A stretch of 64,000 nt of DNA, from the NCBI GenBank assembly GCA_050699515.1, contig JBOHFF010000076.1, forward strand, positions 34,003-98,002, written 5' to 3'. This document shows positions 25,790 to 34,297 of this stretch, in pieces. Positions within the stretch are counted from its first letter, which is position 1. Each line of letters begins with the position of its first letter. The DNA is from GCA-003244245 sp050699515. GTDB taxonomy: Bacteria; Actinomycetota; Actinomycetes; Mycobacteriales; Pseudonocardiaceae. A program made the translations under genes and the position numbers. The notes beneath the pieces are model-generated. The model did no database searches. It was not told the DNA's origin and was given only the letters and a program-made list of their open reading frames with translations.

Positions 25790-28189
25790 ATGAGTGCCTC
25801 CGCTGCCCCTGCGGGCCCCCCGACCGACCCCGCCCCGACTGACACTGGTCTGATCAACACCGGTCTGATCAACGCCGCCCCGCCGCAGGACCTGCTCGCC
25901 GGGCTCAACCCGCAGCAAGCTGCGGCGGTGGAGCATGCGGGCTCCCCGCTGCTCATCGTCGCGGGGGCCGGGTCCGGCAAGACCCGGGTGCTGGCCCACC
26001 GCATCGCCTACCTGCTCGCCCACCGCGGCGTCACACCCGGGCAGGTGCTGGCGATCACCTTCACGAACAAGGCCGCGGCGGAAATGCGGCAGCGGGTCGC
26101 CGCGCTGGTCGGCGAGCGCGCCAACGTGATGTGGGTGTCGACCTTCCACTCGATGTGTGTGCGGATCCTGCGCCGGGAGGCCGCGCACCTGTCCGGGTTG
26201 AATTCGAACTTCTCCATCTACGACGCCGACGACACCCGTCGGCTGATCACCATGGTGGCCCGCGACCTGGATCTGGACCCGAAGCGCTACCCGGCCCGGA
26301 CGCTGGCCGCGAAGATCTCCAACCTGAAGAACGACCTGGTCGGTGCCGATGCGGCCCTCGACGCGGCGGGTGATGATCTGGAACGCCGGGTGGCCGAAGT
26401 CTACGCCGCCTACCAGCGGCGGCTGGCCGCCTCGAACGCGGTGGACTTCGATGATCTGATCATGAGGACCGTCGAGCTGCTGCAGACCCTGCCTGACGTC
26501 GCCGAGCATTACCGGCGCCGGTTCCGGCACATCCTGGTCGATGAGTACCAGGACACCAACCACGCGCAGTACGAGCTGGTGTACCAGCTCGTGGGTCCGG
26601 AGACCACGGACCCCGCCGAGCTGTGTGTGGTGGGTGACGCCGACCAGTCCATCTACGCTTTCCGGGGCGCGACGATTCGCAACATCGAGGAGTTCGAGCG
26701 GGACTTCCCGAACGCCCGCACGATCCTGCTGGAGCAGAACTACCGGTCCACCCAGACGATCCTGTCCGCGGCCAACGCGGTGATCTCCCGCAACCCGGGC
26801 CGCCGGGACAAGCGGTTGTGGTCGGCCGCCGGGGACGGTGAGCCGATCGTCGGTTACGTCGCCGACAACGAGCATGACGAGGCCGCGTTCGTCGCCTCGG
26901 AGATCGACCAGCTGGTCGATGCCGGTCAGGCGCGGTTCGGCGACATGGCGGTGTTCTACCGGACCAACAACTCCTCCCGGGTGTTCGAGGAGGTGTTCAT
27001 CCGGCTGGGGCTGCCCTACAAGGTGGTCGGTGGGGTGCGCTTCTACGAGCGCAAAGAGGTCCGCGATGCGCTGGCCTACCTGCGGGTGATGGACAACCCC
27101 GAGGACACCGTGTCGCTGCGCCGGATCCTCAACACGCCCCGCCGCGGGATCGGCGACCGCGCGGAAGCTGTGGTGGCCACCTACGCCGAGCGGGAACGGG
27201 TCTCTTTCGCGGCGGCGCTGCGGGCGGCCGCCGCCGGCCAGGACATCCCGCTGCTCAACCCCCGGTCCCGCAATGCGATCACGGCTTTTGTGGCGCTGCT
27301 GGAGGAGTTGAGGGAGAAGGCGCTGGCCGGCGCGGAGGTCGCGGAGATCCTCGAGGCGGTGCTGGAGCGCACCGGCTACCGGGCCGAGCTGGACGCCTCG
27401 GAGGATCCGCAGGACGGCTCCCGACTGGACAACCTCACCGAGCTGGTGACGGTGGCGCGGGAGTTCGCCACCGAGGCTGCGCCGGTGGTTGCGGTGCAGG
27501 ACGGTGGCGTCGAGCCCGGTTCGCTCGCGGCGTTCCTGGAGCGGGTGGCGCTGGTCGCCGACGCCGACCAGATCCCCGACGACGACGGCACGGAATCCGG
27601 TGGTGTGGTGACCTTGATGACCCTGCACACCGCGAAGGGCCTGGAGTTCCCGGTGGTGTTCCTCACCGGCTGGGAGGACGGGTTGTTCCCGCATCTGCGC
27701 GCGCTGGGGGACCCGACCGAGCTCGCTGAGGAGCGCCGGCTCGCCTACGTCGGGCTGACCCGGGCCAAGCAGCGGCTCTACCTGTCCCGGGCGGTCACCC
27801 GCTCCGCGTGGGGCTCGCCGATGAGCAATCCGGCGTCGCGCTTCCTGACCGATGTGCCCGAGTCGCTGGTGTGTTGGCGACGTGAGGAGCCCGGCCGCGC
27901 CGGCCCGGTCGGGCGCACCGTCTTCGGCCGTCGTGATGTCACCGGCGCGGATTCGGCGCAAGCCGGGGTGGCGGCCCGCGGCCTGCGCTCCACGTCGTTC
28001 CCGGGCTGGCAGAACACCCCGGCACTGTCGCTGGACGTCGGCGACCGGGTCACGCACGACAAGTACGGCCTGGGCACCGTGGTCGCCACCGACGGCAGCG
28101 GCCCCCGGGCCACCGTCACCATCGACTTCGGCACCTCGGGAACGGTCCGGCTGATGCTCATCGGCGGCGTTCCCCTGGCCAAGCTGTAG
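25790..28189 (+). CDS. pcrA: ATP-dependent DNA helicase of the UvrD/PcrA family
   Basis: 799 residues from ATG 25790 (no strong ribosome site; GTG codons just upstream are alternatives). Superfamily 1A motifs in order: Q motif LNPQQAAAVEH, Walker A VAGAGSGKTRVLAHR, TFTNKAAAEM, Walker B DEYQDTNHAQ, GDADQSIYAFRGA, LEQNYRST, VTLMTLHTAKGLEFPVVFLT and YVGLTRAKQRLYLS. A C-terminal extension ends in a Tudor-like fold typical of PcrA (VGDRVTHDKYGLGTVVATDG). It unwinds DNA 3' to 5' in repair and clears replication obstacles. Divergent from aroQ. Confidence 0.93.
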   Translation: MSASAAPAGPPTDPAPTDTGLINTGLINAAPPQDLLAGLNPQQAAAVEHAGSPLLIVAGAGSGKTRVLAHRIAYLLAHRGVTPGQVLAITFTNKAAAEMRQRVAALVGERANVMWVSTFHSMCVRILRREAAHLSGLNSNFSIYDADDTRRLITMVARDLDLDPKRYPARTLAAKISNLKNDLVGADAALDAAGDDLERRVAEVYAAYQRRLAASNAVDFDDLIMRTVELLQTLPDVAEHYRRRFRHILVDEYQDTNHAQYELVYQLVGPETTDPAELCVVGDADQSIYAFRGATIRNIEEFERDFPNARTILLEQNYRSTQTILSAANAVISRNPGRRDKRLWSAAGDGEPIVGYVADNEHDEAAFVASEIDQLVDAGQARFGDMAVFYRTNNSSRVFEEVFIRLGLPYKVVGGVRFYERKEVRDALAYLRVMDNPEDTVSLRRILNTPRRGIGDRAEAVVATYAERERVSFAAALRAAAAGQDIPLLNPRSRNAITAFVALLEELREKALAGAEVAEILEAVLERTGYRAELDASEDPQDGSRLDNLTELVTVAREFATEAAPVVAVQDGGVEPGSLAAFLERVALVADADQIPDDDGTESGGVVTLMTLHTAKGLEFPVVFLTGWEDGLFPHLRALGDPTELAEERRLAYVGLTRAKQRLYLSRAVTRSAWGSPMSNPASRFLTDVPESLVCWRREEPGRAGPVGRTVFGRRDVTGADSAQAGVAARGLRSTSFPGWQNTPALSLDVGDRVTHDKYGLGTVVATDGSGPRATVTIDFGTSGTVRLMLIGGVPLAKL

Positions 28190-28196
28190 CGTGCCC

Positions 28197-28454
28197 TCAC
28201 CGGCACGCGCTGTCAGGCACCCACAGCGCGGTGACCAGCCTCGGAGATAAGGCCTGCTGCCCGGCGGTGATCAGGATGTCGCGGTGGATGAACATCGCGG
28301 CCGGTGCGGGGGGTGTCGGGCTGGGCAGGTCGCGGCGGCATTGGTTCGCGAGGTCGGTGAGCTCATCCTCTGTCGCGCCCTCGAGCCAGGCCCGCCGGAA
28401 TTTTAGCCACGCATCAATCCAAGGATCGCCCGTCCATTCGAGAAGTTCACTCAT
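28197..28454 (-). CDS. Small hypothetical protein (85 residues)
   Basis: ATG at 28454, overlapping the preceding gene's stop by four bases. Starts MSELLEWTGDPWIDAWLKFR and ends with a region containing MFIHRDILITAGQQALSPRL. Tryptophan-rich N-terminus. Second or third gene of a short minus-strand operon of small accessory proteins. Unrecognised. Confidence 0.55.
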   Translation of the reverse strand: MSELLEWTGDPWIDAWLKFRRAWLEGATEDELTDLANQCRRDLPSPTPPAPAAMFIHRDILITAGQQALSPRLVTALWVPDSACR

Positions 28455-28651
28455 CCCCGGCTACCTTCCCGCGAGATCGGCGCGCACCACCGGATCGCCG
28501 TGCGCACGCATTCCGGGCAATAGTGGGGATCGTCCTCACCGCCCGGTGCGCTGGTCATCGGCTCCCCGCAGACTGCTACGGGCGTGCTCGGGTAGCCCTG
28601 CCGGAATGCTTCACCAGCCGGGAGCAGGTGGGCAGCTCGCCCGACGCTCAC
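28451..28651 (-). CDS. Small HLLPAGE/CPEC-motif protein
   Basis: 66 residues from GTG 28651, with GGGGAG eight bases upstream. Pattern: AHLLPAGEAFRQGYPSTPVA, then C..G (VCGEP), then HYCPECVRTAIRW. Related proteins lie at 43758, 44020 and 52192. The shared plan is H-L-L-(P/S)-A near the start, a short strand with a single cysteine, and a CxxC near the end, so a metal-binding role is likely. It overlaps the next gene by four bases. Confidence 0.55.
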   Translation of the reverse strand: MSVGRAAHLLPAGEAFRQGYPSTPVAVCGEPMTSAPGGEDDPHYCPECVRTAIRWCAPISREGSRG

Positions 28652-28718
28652 CCCAGCCACTCCCCGAGCACATCGAACAACACCTGGTACACGGCCTCGA
28701 TCTCCACTCCGGGGCGAC

Positions 28719-28949
28719 TCACGACGCGCACTTCGCACACCGGCCGCGACCCGGCTCCGTCAAGCTCGCTGCCAGCAGTCGGGCACCGCAGAACGCCCGG
28801 TAAGCCCCCCGCGCCCGACCAGCCAGCAGCGCATCAGGACTCACCCGGTGCGCCACCCGGGTCCGCGCATCCACCAGCTCGATACCCGGCTGACGTGGCG
28901 CCGGGATCCGGGCGCGCGCATCCCGGCGCTTGCTGTGTTTGCCTGCCAT
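28719..28949 (-). CDS. Small basic hypothetical protein (76 residues)
   Basis: ATG at 28949 preceded by GGGGGA. Starts MAGKHSKRRDARARIP and has VAHRVSPDALLAGRARGAYR followed by AFCGARLL and a terminal CAKCAS pair of cysteines. Likely first gene of the small operon running down to 28197, and divergent from the Scr1-type regulator at 29213. Function unknown. Confidence 0.5.
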   Translation of the reverse strand: MAGKHSKRRDARARIPAPRQPGIELVDARTRVAHRVSPDALLAGRARGAYRAFCGARLLAASLTEPGRGRCAKCAS

Positions 28950-29212
28950 GAGTCCCCCTGCTACATCGAGAGCGTGAGGTGCCGCCCGCCGCGCCGGGTC
29001 GGCTGGGAAGCAACCGGACAGGCGCGGCGGGCGGCCACCCCCGAGCGGAGAAGCTCGGGCGAGCGGACCGCCCGGGGGTGGTGTCGATATCCTCACGCCG
29101 AAGCGCAACGACACCAACTTGACGAAATATAGCAAACGAAATTTCGTGAAGACATATCGCGATCGGGTGAACTTCTCGCCGGGTGCGCGCCAACACGGCA
29201 CAATGCGCTCTC

Positions 29213-30103
29213 ATGAACACTGCGCGTAGCCAGACGGTTCGCCGTCGCCAGCTCGGTGGCGAGCTGCGGCGACTGCGGGACGCCGCCGGCAAGTCGGCGA
29301 GAGAGGCTGCCGACTGGGCGGGAGTCTCCACCTCGACCCTGTCGAAGATCGAGCGGGGTAGCCAGGCCATCAAGACCGGGCACGTGCGGCTGCTCGCGCA
29401 GCTCTACGGCATCGGCGCACCCGCGGCGGACACGCTGATCCGTCTCGCACGCGAGGCGAACCAACGCGGATGGTGGGCCGTCCACGGCGACACCGTGCCG
29501 GACTGGGTGCGCACCTACCTGGACCTGGAGCAGGACGCCTCGGAACTATGGGCCTACGAGAGCGGGCTCATGTTCGGGTTGTTCCAGACGCCGGGTTACG
29601 CTGAGGCCGTCATGGCCGCATTCAGGCCCGACGCGAGCCCTGACGAACTGGCCAAACGTGTGGCCTTCCGCACGGTCCGACAGCAGCGGCTCTTCGGTGA
29701 CCGGGCCCCGAGCCTGCGGGTCGTCCTCGATGAGGCAGTATTGCGCCGCGTGGTCGGCGGCCCGGCGGTCATGCGCGAGCAGCTGGAGCACCTCGCCGAG
29801 GTGGCGAGGCTGCCGTCTGTCAGCGTCCAGGTGCAGCCGTTCAGCGCCGGGGCGCACCCCTCGATCGGCTCGGCCTTCACGCTGCTGCGGTTCGCCGACG
29901 CCGACACCGCAGACATGAACTGCGTGTACCTGGAGAACGCTCAGGGTGGGCTCTACCTGGAACGACCCATCGACGTCGACCACTACGCGATGATGTTCGA
30001 GCAGCTCAGCACCTCAGCGCTCTCAGCTGACCAATCCCTCGAACTGGTGACTACGCTGACATCACAGTTACCGGGCGAGCGACCAACAGGAAGTGCACCA
30101 TGA
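29213..30103 (+). CDS. Scr1-type XRE regulator (DUF5753)
   Basis: 296 residues from ATG 29213. N-terminal helix-turn-helix (QLGGELRRLRDAAGKSAREA, then TSTLSKIERGSQAI), then DUF5753 with LWAYESGLMFGLFQTPGYAE and LPSVSVQVQPFSAGAHPS. Its stop overlaps the start of a DUF397 gene by four bases. This is the Scr1-Scr2/BldB-like antitoxin-toxin arrangement known from Streptomyces, in which the DUF397 protein can be harmful and the HTH protein neutralises and regulates it. The link is by family and gene order. Confidence 0.85.
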   Translation: MNTARSQTVRRRQLGGELRRLRDAAGKSAREAADWAGVSTSTLSKIERGSQAIKTGHVRLLAQLYGIGAPAADTLIRLAREANQRGWWAVHGDTVPDWVRTYLDLEQDASELWAYESGLMFGLFQTPGYAEAVMAAFRPDASPDELAKRVAFRTVRQQRLFGDRAPSLRVVLDEAVLRRVVGGPAVMREQLEHLAEVARLPSVSVQVQPFSAGAHPSIGSAFTLLRFADADTADMNCVYLENAQGGLYLERPIDVDHYAMMFEQLSTSALSADQSLELVTTLTSQLPGERPTGSAP

Positions 30104-30294
30104 CCATCGACCACATCACCTGGCACAAGAGCAGCTACAGCAACGGCGCCGGCGGCGCCTGCGTCGAGGTCGCCGACCTCGGCACCACCCGTGCTGTGCG
30201 CGACTCCAAGAACCCCACCGGGCCGGCGCTGGTGTGCACCGCGGCAGCGTGGTCCGCATTCACCGCCGGTGTCCGTACCGGCGAGCTCAGCTAA
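30100..30294 (+). CDS. DUF397 protein
   Basis: 64 residues; ATG overlaps the Scr1-type gene. Typical DUF397: WHKSSYSNGAGGACVEVADL, VRDSKNPTGPALVCTAAAW and FTAGVRTGEL. Presumed partner (toxin-like or effector) of the upstream regulator. Confidence 0.85.
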   Translation: MTIDHITWHKSSYSNGAGGACVEVADLGTTRAVRDSKNPTGPALVCTAAAWSAFTAGVRTGELS

Positions 30295-30307
30295 CCCCGA
30301 CACGGGA

Positions 30308-30341
30308 ACGGCCCCACCCGCCACCCGCTGGGTGGGGCCGT
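30308..30341 (+). terminator. Intrinsic terminator-like hairpin after the DUF397 gene
   Basis: ACGGCCCCACCC (30308-30319) pairs perfectly with GGGTGGGGCCGT (30330-30341) around a ten-base loop, 14 bases after the DUF397 stop. Twelve GC-rich pairs, no U-run, as usual in actinomycetes. Confidence 0.7.
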
Positions 30342-30366
30342 CTCGCCAATCGCATACCAGGAATAC

Positions 30367-30497
30367 ATGGTGTACGGACACTTGGTCGATGATCAAGGCA
30401 TCGTACGCGAGTTATCTGGCGTGTACGACCAGCTCTACGCCCAGGCTGTCGACGAGAGAAAAGCCTCGACCTGATCGTGGAGCTAATACAGCGATAG
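30367..30497 (+). pseudogene. Relic of an Scr1-type regulator, C-terminal end
   Basis: From 30367 the frame VYGHLVDDQGIVRELSGVYD then QLYAQAVDERKAS has the helix of the DUF5753 C-terminus; after a shift, LDLIVELIQR gives the usual last residues before a stop at 30495-30497. It lies directly before a broken DUF397 gene, reproducing the order of the intact pair upstream. Confidence 0.45.
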
Positions 30498-30509
30498 AGA
30501 GGAGACGCG

Positions 30510-30703
30510 GTGCAGGAGCTGACCAGGCGCGCGTGGCGGAAGTCGACGTACTCGGTGAATGACATCCAGTGTGTTGAGTTCGCCGAGGGCCAGCACGGCT
30601 GCGCCGTGTGCGACAGCAAGGACCCACCGGACCAGTGCTGACCTGCAGCCCGACTCACTGGATTGCGTTCACCGCTGCGATCAGCCAAGGACAGCTCGGC
30701 TGA
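30510..30703 (+). pseudogene. Frameshifted DUF397 gene
   Basis: GTG at 30510 with GAGGAG just upstream. WRKSTYSVNDIQCVEFAEGQ and VCDSKDPP are typical of DUF397; a stop follows two codons later. One base further on, PVLTCSPTHWIAFTAAI continues the family to a stop at 30701. One missing G near 30629 explains the break. Confidence 0.65.
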
Positions 30704-30766
30704 TCGCAAGGTTGACAGCGGTAATCAACGAGGCCGCGCTGCACCGCTGAGTCAGCCGGCCCCGAG

Positions 30767-30875
30767 GTCAAGCACGCGCAGCTGCGCCACCTGCTCGACG
30801 TTCGGGCACTACGCCACTGTGGAGGTACCGAGGCCGCCAAGTATCCCGCCCAGGGGCAGCTCCTCGCAGGCAGGC
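30767..30875 (+). pseudogene. Possible further Scr1-type fragment
   Basis: KHAQLRHLLDV in one frame and HYATVEVPR in another resemble the QLRHLLELA...VTVEVLPF segment of DUF5753 proteins. Too short and broken to be certain. The rest of 30704-31211 shows only a terminator and no gene. Confidence 0.3.
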
Positions 30876-31031
30876 TGATCATTATCAGCGATCAGGACAG
30901 CGCATAATCAGACGAAACACCCTGGCCACGACCGACCAGGAGAGCAACAAGAGATCAACCAGGTTCGCCACGTTCCTCATCGCCGTGAAGGACGGGCACC
31001 TGAACCGGTAAGCTGGCTGCCGAACTCGGCG

Positions 31032-31068
31032 GAATGCCCCGGCCCAAACCTGGTGGGCCGGGGCATTC
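31032..31068. terminator. Strong terminator-like hairpin
   Basis: GAATGCCCCGGCCCA (31032-31046) pairs perfectly with TGGGCCGGGGCATTC (31054-31068), seven-base loop. It insulates the MBL-fold operon at 31212 from the decayed DUF397 region. Confidence 0.7.
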
Positions 31069-31211
31069 GTGTGGGTACCCAGTAGGAGATGATGCCCCAG
31101 CCGGTCCACGTACGCTCACGACGGTTTCGAACACTCCGGTGAGTCCTATGCGGTTTCCGGCATGAACGGGCAGGGTCCTGGCCCTCCCCTACGAACTCAG
31201 AGAGCTAAGAC

Positions 31212-31931
31212 ATGGCTGCACGCGTAGACGAGATCGCTGAGGGCATCTTCCGGATCTGTACCCACCGCCCGGACGGACTGACCGAGGGGCTGGTCTACAA
31301 CCAGTTCCTCATCCGGTCCGAGCAGCCGTTGCTCATGCACACCGGAATGCGAACGATATTCCCCGATGTCGCCGAGGCTGTGGGACGCCTCATCAAGCTG
31401 GAGGATCTGCAGTGGATCAGCGGGGCGCACGCTTCGCGGCCCGATGAGTTCGGCGCGGTCAACGAATTCCTCGCCGCCGCCCCGACCGCCCAGGTGGTGG
31501 CCGGAAAGGTGGCGGTGAACGTGTGCCTGCGGCACATGGTCGACCGACCGGCCCGCGTGCTGGCCGATAACGAGGGGCTGGATCTGGGAGGCCGCACGGT
31601 GCGGTTCGTCGCCACTGCGCACGTGCCGTTCTGGGAGGCCGGGATGCTGCTGGACGAGCGCGAGCGGGTGCTGTTCTGCGGCGACTTGTTCACCGTGGAA
31701 GGTAACCCACCGCCGATCTCAGACGCCGACCTGATCGCTCCCGCGTTGGACTTTGAGCGTCGTATGAAGCACGTCACTGTCTCTGCTCACTTGCCGCCGG
31801 TCCTGCGGACGTTGGCGGCGCTGCGGCCGAGAATGCTCGCCTGCATGCACGGCCCTGCCTACAACGGCGACGCCGTGCGGACTCTGCAAGAGCTAGCGGC
31901 CCATTACGACACCCAGCTCGCTGCCGCGTGA
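31212..31931 (+). CDS. MBL-fold metallo-hydrolase (ODP-like)
   Basis: 239 residues from ATG 31212. Overall order matches oxygen-binding di-iron-type (ODP) MBL proteins: YNQFLIRSEQPLLMHTGMR, WISGAHASRPDEFGAVNEFL, FVATAHVPFWEAGMLLDERE, LFCGDLFT and ACMHGPAYNGD. The usual HxExDE/H metal motif reads HASRPDE, one residue longer and without the glutamate, so the metal site may be altered. Likely soluble. It is followed nine bases later by an unknown gene with a strong ribosome site, so the two form an operon. Confidence 0.75.
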   Translation: MAARVDEIAEGIFRICTHRPDGLTEGLVYNQFLIRSEQPLLMHTGMRTIFPDVAEAVGRLIKLEDLQWISGAHASRPDEFGAVNEFLAAAPTAQVVAGKVAVNVCLRHMVDRPARVLADNEGLDLGGRTVRFVATAHVPFWEAGMLLDERERVLFCGDLFTVEGNPPPISDADLIAPALDFERRMKHVTVSAHLPPVLRTLAALRPRMLACMHGPAYNGDAVRTLQELAAHYDTQLAAA

Positions 31932-31940
31932 GGAGGAACG

Positions 31941-32591
31941 GTGCCGAAAGAGCTGGGCCCGACGCTCCGGGAATGGGTGCACGAATTGGTCCTTGCCGTG
32001 GACCGTGACAACGTCCGCCGCGGCCTGAGCTGTGAGAACACCGCCACACAGCACGTGTTAAGGGTGGCACCGGACGAAACACGTCACCAGGCGCATCTAG
32101 CGGTGGAAGATCTTCTCCGGGCGACCGGCAGGCCGCTCGCGGACCTGCGATCAGACACCGTCGCCCACCACTTCACCGTCAATCCAGCAAGATCTGGGCC
32201 GAACGCGCTGGTTGCTCGGATGACCGTGCCTGGAGGCCCGTGGCCGGGACACTTCGGCCTGGAGGCTGCGGTCTTCCATAGCCGCCCGGCTGTGATGCCG
32301 ACGGGCTTCCCTCCTGCCCGCAACGAACTCACATTGAACTTCGGCACGTTGCTGGCGGCCTCGCGCGGCTACCGCGACGGAGCGGGGGCAGTGCTGTTCC
32401 CCGAGCAGTTGTCCGTGGCGAGCAGGCCCACGCGTCAGGCGTTCGGCGTGGTCTTTCTGGATCGGCTGCAGAAGCTGTTTCTCGCTCGCGTCCTGCCTTT
32501 GCTGGAGGAGGATACTTTCACCCTCACCGAGCGGGAGAATCTGTTCGAGTTGCGGCGGCGGGCCTTCCTCGCCCACGAGCGATGTCACTAA
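31941..32591 (+). CDS. Hypothetical protein (216 residues) in operon with MBL-fold protein
   Basis: GTG at 31941 with GAGGAGG a few bases upstream, starting nine bases after the MBL gene. Soluble, no membrane segment. Visible features: an early histidine in LREWVHELVLAVDRDNVRRG, LAVEDLLRATGRPLADLRSD, a block GFPPARNELTLNFGTLLA and a helical C-terminus (FLDRLQKLFLARVLPLLEED). I do not recognise it. It probably works with the MBL-fold protein. Confidence 0.65.
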   Translation: MPKELGPTLREWVHELVLAVDRDNVRRGLSCENTATQHVLRVAPDETRHQAHLAVEDLLRATGRPLADLRSDTVAHHFTVNPARSGPNALVARMTVPGGPWPGHFGLEAAVFHSRPAVMPTGFPPARNELTLNFGTLLAASRGYRDGAGAVLFPEQLSVASRPTRQAFGVVFLDRLQKLFLARVLPLLEEDTFTLTERENLFELRRRAFLAHERCH

Positions 32592-32610
32592 GTTAGGGCC
32601 GCCGAACCGT

Positions 32611-32679
32611 TCATGATCACCGTTTTGGTGCCGAATTCGACACATTTTGTCACTTTCGACACCAAAACGGTGATCATGA
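32611..32679. terminator. Bidirectional terminator-like inverted repeat next to CRISPR array 1
   Basis: TCATGATCACCGTTTTGGTG (32611-32630) is repeated inverted and exact at 32660-32679, with an added CGAA match further in; 29-base loop. It sits between the end of the unknown gene (plus strand) and the leader-distal end of CRISPR array 1 (minus-strand transcript), so it can stop both. Confidence 0.6.
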
Positions 32680-32751
32680 GCCACTCTGTCATCCTTAGCT
32701 AAGTGGCATTGGGACTAGGGGACGCTGCTCCGACCGGAACCGCAAGAGACA

Positions 32752-34176
32752 GTTGCGATCCCTCGTAGGGGGAATGAGGACACCAGCTTAGCCAGGGAGG
32801 TAGCGATCCTGATGCCACGTTGCGATCCCTCGTAGGGGGAATGAGGACGCGTGCCGGGAGCGCGGTTGTCTGTGTGAGCGCTGGTTGCGATCCCTCGTAG
32901 GGGGAATGAGGACGGGCGCCACGGTGCTCGTGGTGTCGGCTTATTACCTGCAGTTGCGATCCCTCGTAGGGGCAATGAGGACAAGGCAAGCAGCTTGCGA
33001 CGCGCGTAGATATTGTAGTTGCGATCCCTCGTAGGGGCAATGAGGACGAGCCGATGAAATTATGCGGTTACGTGCTTCGCTAGTTGCGATCCCTCGTAGG
33101 GGCAATGAGGACCCTTGAGTTGCCGGATGAGCACCCTGCTTTCGCCAGTTGCGATCCCTCGTAGGGGCAATGAGGACACAGGAGTGGACCCGTGAGCAGT
33201 GTGCCAAATGATGTGTTGCGATCCCTCGTAGGGGCAATGAGGACGCGATCGTCGCTGCCGTCCAGCGTTCGCGGCCGTGAGGTTGCGATCCCTCGTAGGG
33301 GCAATGAGGACGCAACACAGGCCGGATCAAGGCCCGGCCCCACGAGATGTTGCGATCCCTCGTAGGGGCAATGAGGACTGGAGCTCGCCTGCCGGGTGGC
33401 GTCGCACATGAACTGGTTGCGATCCCTCGTAGGGGCAATGAGGACGTGAAGATGGGTCCCGCCGCCGCGTGCCCGGCCTGTTGCGATCCCTCGTAGGGGC
33501 AATGAGGACGGTCATGGGGTGCTCTCCGCTTGGCACGCCGGCTGGTTGCGATCCCTCGTAGGGGCAATGAGGACGCGGTACTCGTCGGGATGGCTTCCGG
33601 TATCAAGTTGCGATCCCTCGTAGGGGCAATGAGGACGTGCGTTGCGCGGCTGCGGGCGCAAGCTGGCCGTGCTGTTGCGATCCCTCGTAGGGGCAATGAG
33701 GACCTGGGATCGCGTACACGTTGCTCGGTGTCGTTGGGTGTTGCGATCCCTCGTAGGGGCAATGAGGACGCGCACGGTCATAGGTCGGTCCTCACAAGTA
33801 CGTCTGTGTTGCGATCCCTCGTAGGGGCAATGAGGACCGCTGGATCCGACCGCCGAGCTGTGGGTGTTCGTCATGGGGTTGCGATCCCTCGTAGGGGCAA
33901 TGAGGACGATGATGGGGGCGGCCTCACCGAACCCCGCTCTCGGTTGCGATCCCTCGTAGGGGCAATGAGGACCTCTCTCCAGTCGGGTTACTCGTCGGAA
34001 CAGCTGAAGTTGCGATCCCTCGTAGGGGCAATGAGGACGCGGAACGTTCGCAGGGGGTGCCGGGCGTGGCGCTTGATGTTGCGATCCCTCGTAGGGGCAA
34101 TGAGGACTTGGCAAGCCGAAGACCGTCAAGCCGAGCGCCGATGCACGTTGCGATCCCTCGTAGGGGCAATGAGGAC
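32752..34176 (-). CRISPR. CRISPR array 1: 22 repeats, 21 spacers
   Basis: Repeats of 30 bases, on the plus strand GTTGCGATCCCTCGTAGGGG then CAATGAGGAC, at 32752, 32819, 32884, 32953, 33018, 33083, 33148, 33215, 33282, 33349, 33416, 33480, 33545, 33607, 33674, 33740, 33808, 33878, 33943, 34009, 34078 and 34147. Spacers are 32-40 bases. The first three copies have G instead of C at position 20, as expected of old leader-distal repeats. The flank shared with array 2 is on the right, so the leader is there and the array is read leftward. crRNA repeats would then end in ATCGCAAC, the 8-base handle pattern of type I-B, and contain a small CCC-GGG stem. I saw no spacer matching this window, but could not search systematically. 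Confidence 0.97.
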
Positions 34177-34297
34177 CCCATGGTAAAGCTGCAGGTCAAG
34201 GGCGGGACGTTCGGGGGTGTTGACGTTGGTTTTGCAGCGATCCGGCGGTTGTGCGGGGACACGCGGCGGTCTGCTGCACCTACGGCGTGTCGGCTGG
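34177..34297 (-). promoter_or_regulatory. Leader of CRISPR array 1
   Basis: The 121 bases between the last repeat and the cas2 stop start with CCCATGGTAAAG and have a near-copy beside array 2 (47000-47120). Conservation next to both arrays, and old repeats at the other end, mark it as the leader. New spacers would enter here. The similarity extends into the 3' end of cas2, so the array promoter may overlap that gene. Confidence 0.75.

Noticed and set aside
25631..28057. Long open frame on the minus strand opposite pcrA (about 800 codons)
   Set aside because: It is antisense to a perfectly conserved helicase, has a low-complexity composition rich in His/Gln/Arg, and matches no family; such mirror frames are common at this GC content.
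32944..34129. Open frames across CRISPR array 1 giving proteins with repeated SLPLRGIAT or SLVGAMRT segments
   Set aside because: The repetition is the translated 30-base CRISPR repeat; the same artefact appears at array 2. These are not repeat proteins.
32752..34176. CRISPR array 1 read on the plus strand
   Set aside because: The flank conserved between both arrays is on the right and the degenerate repeats are on the left, so the leader and transcription direction point to the minus strand.
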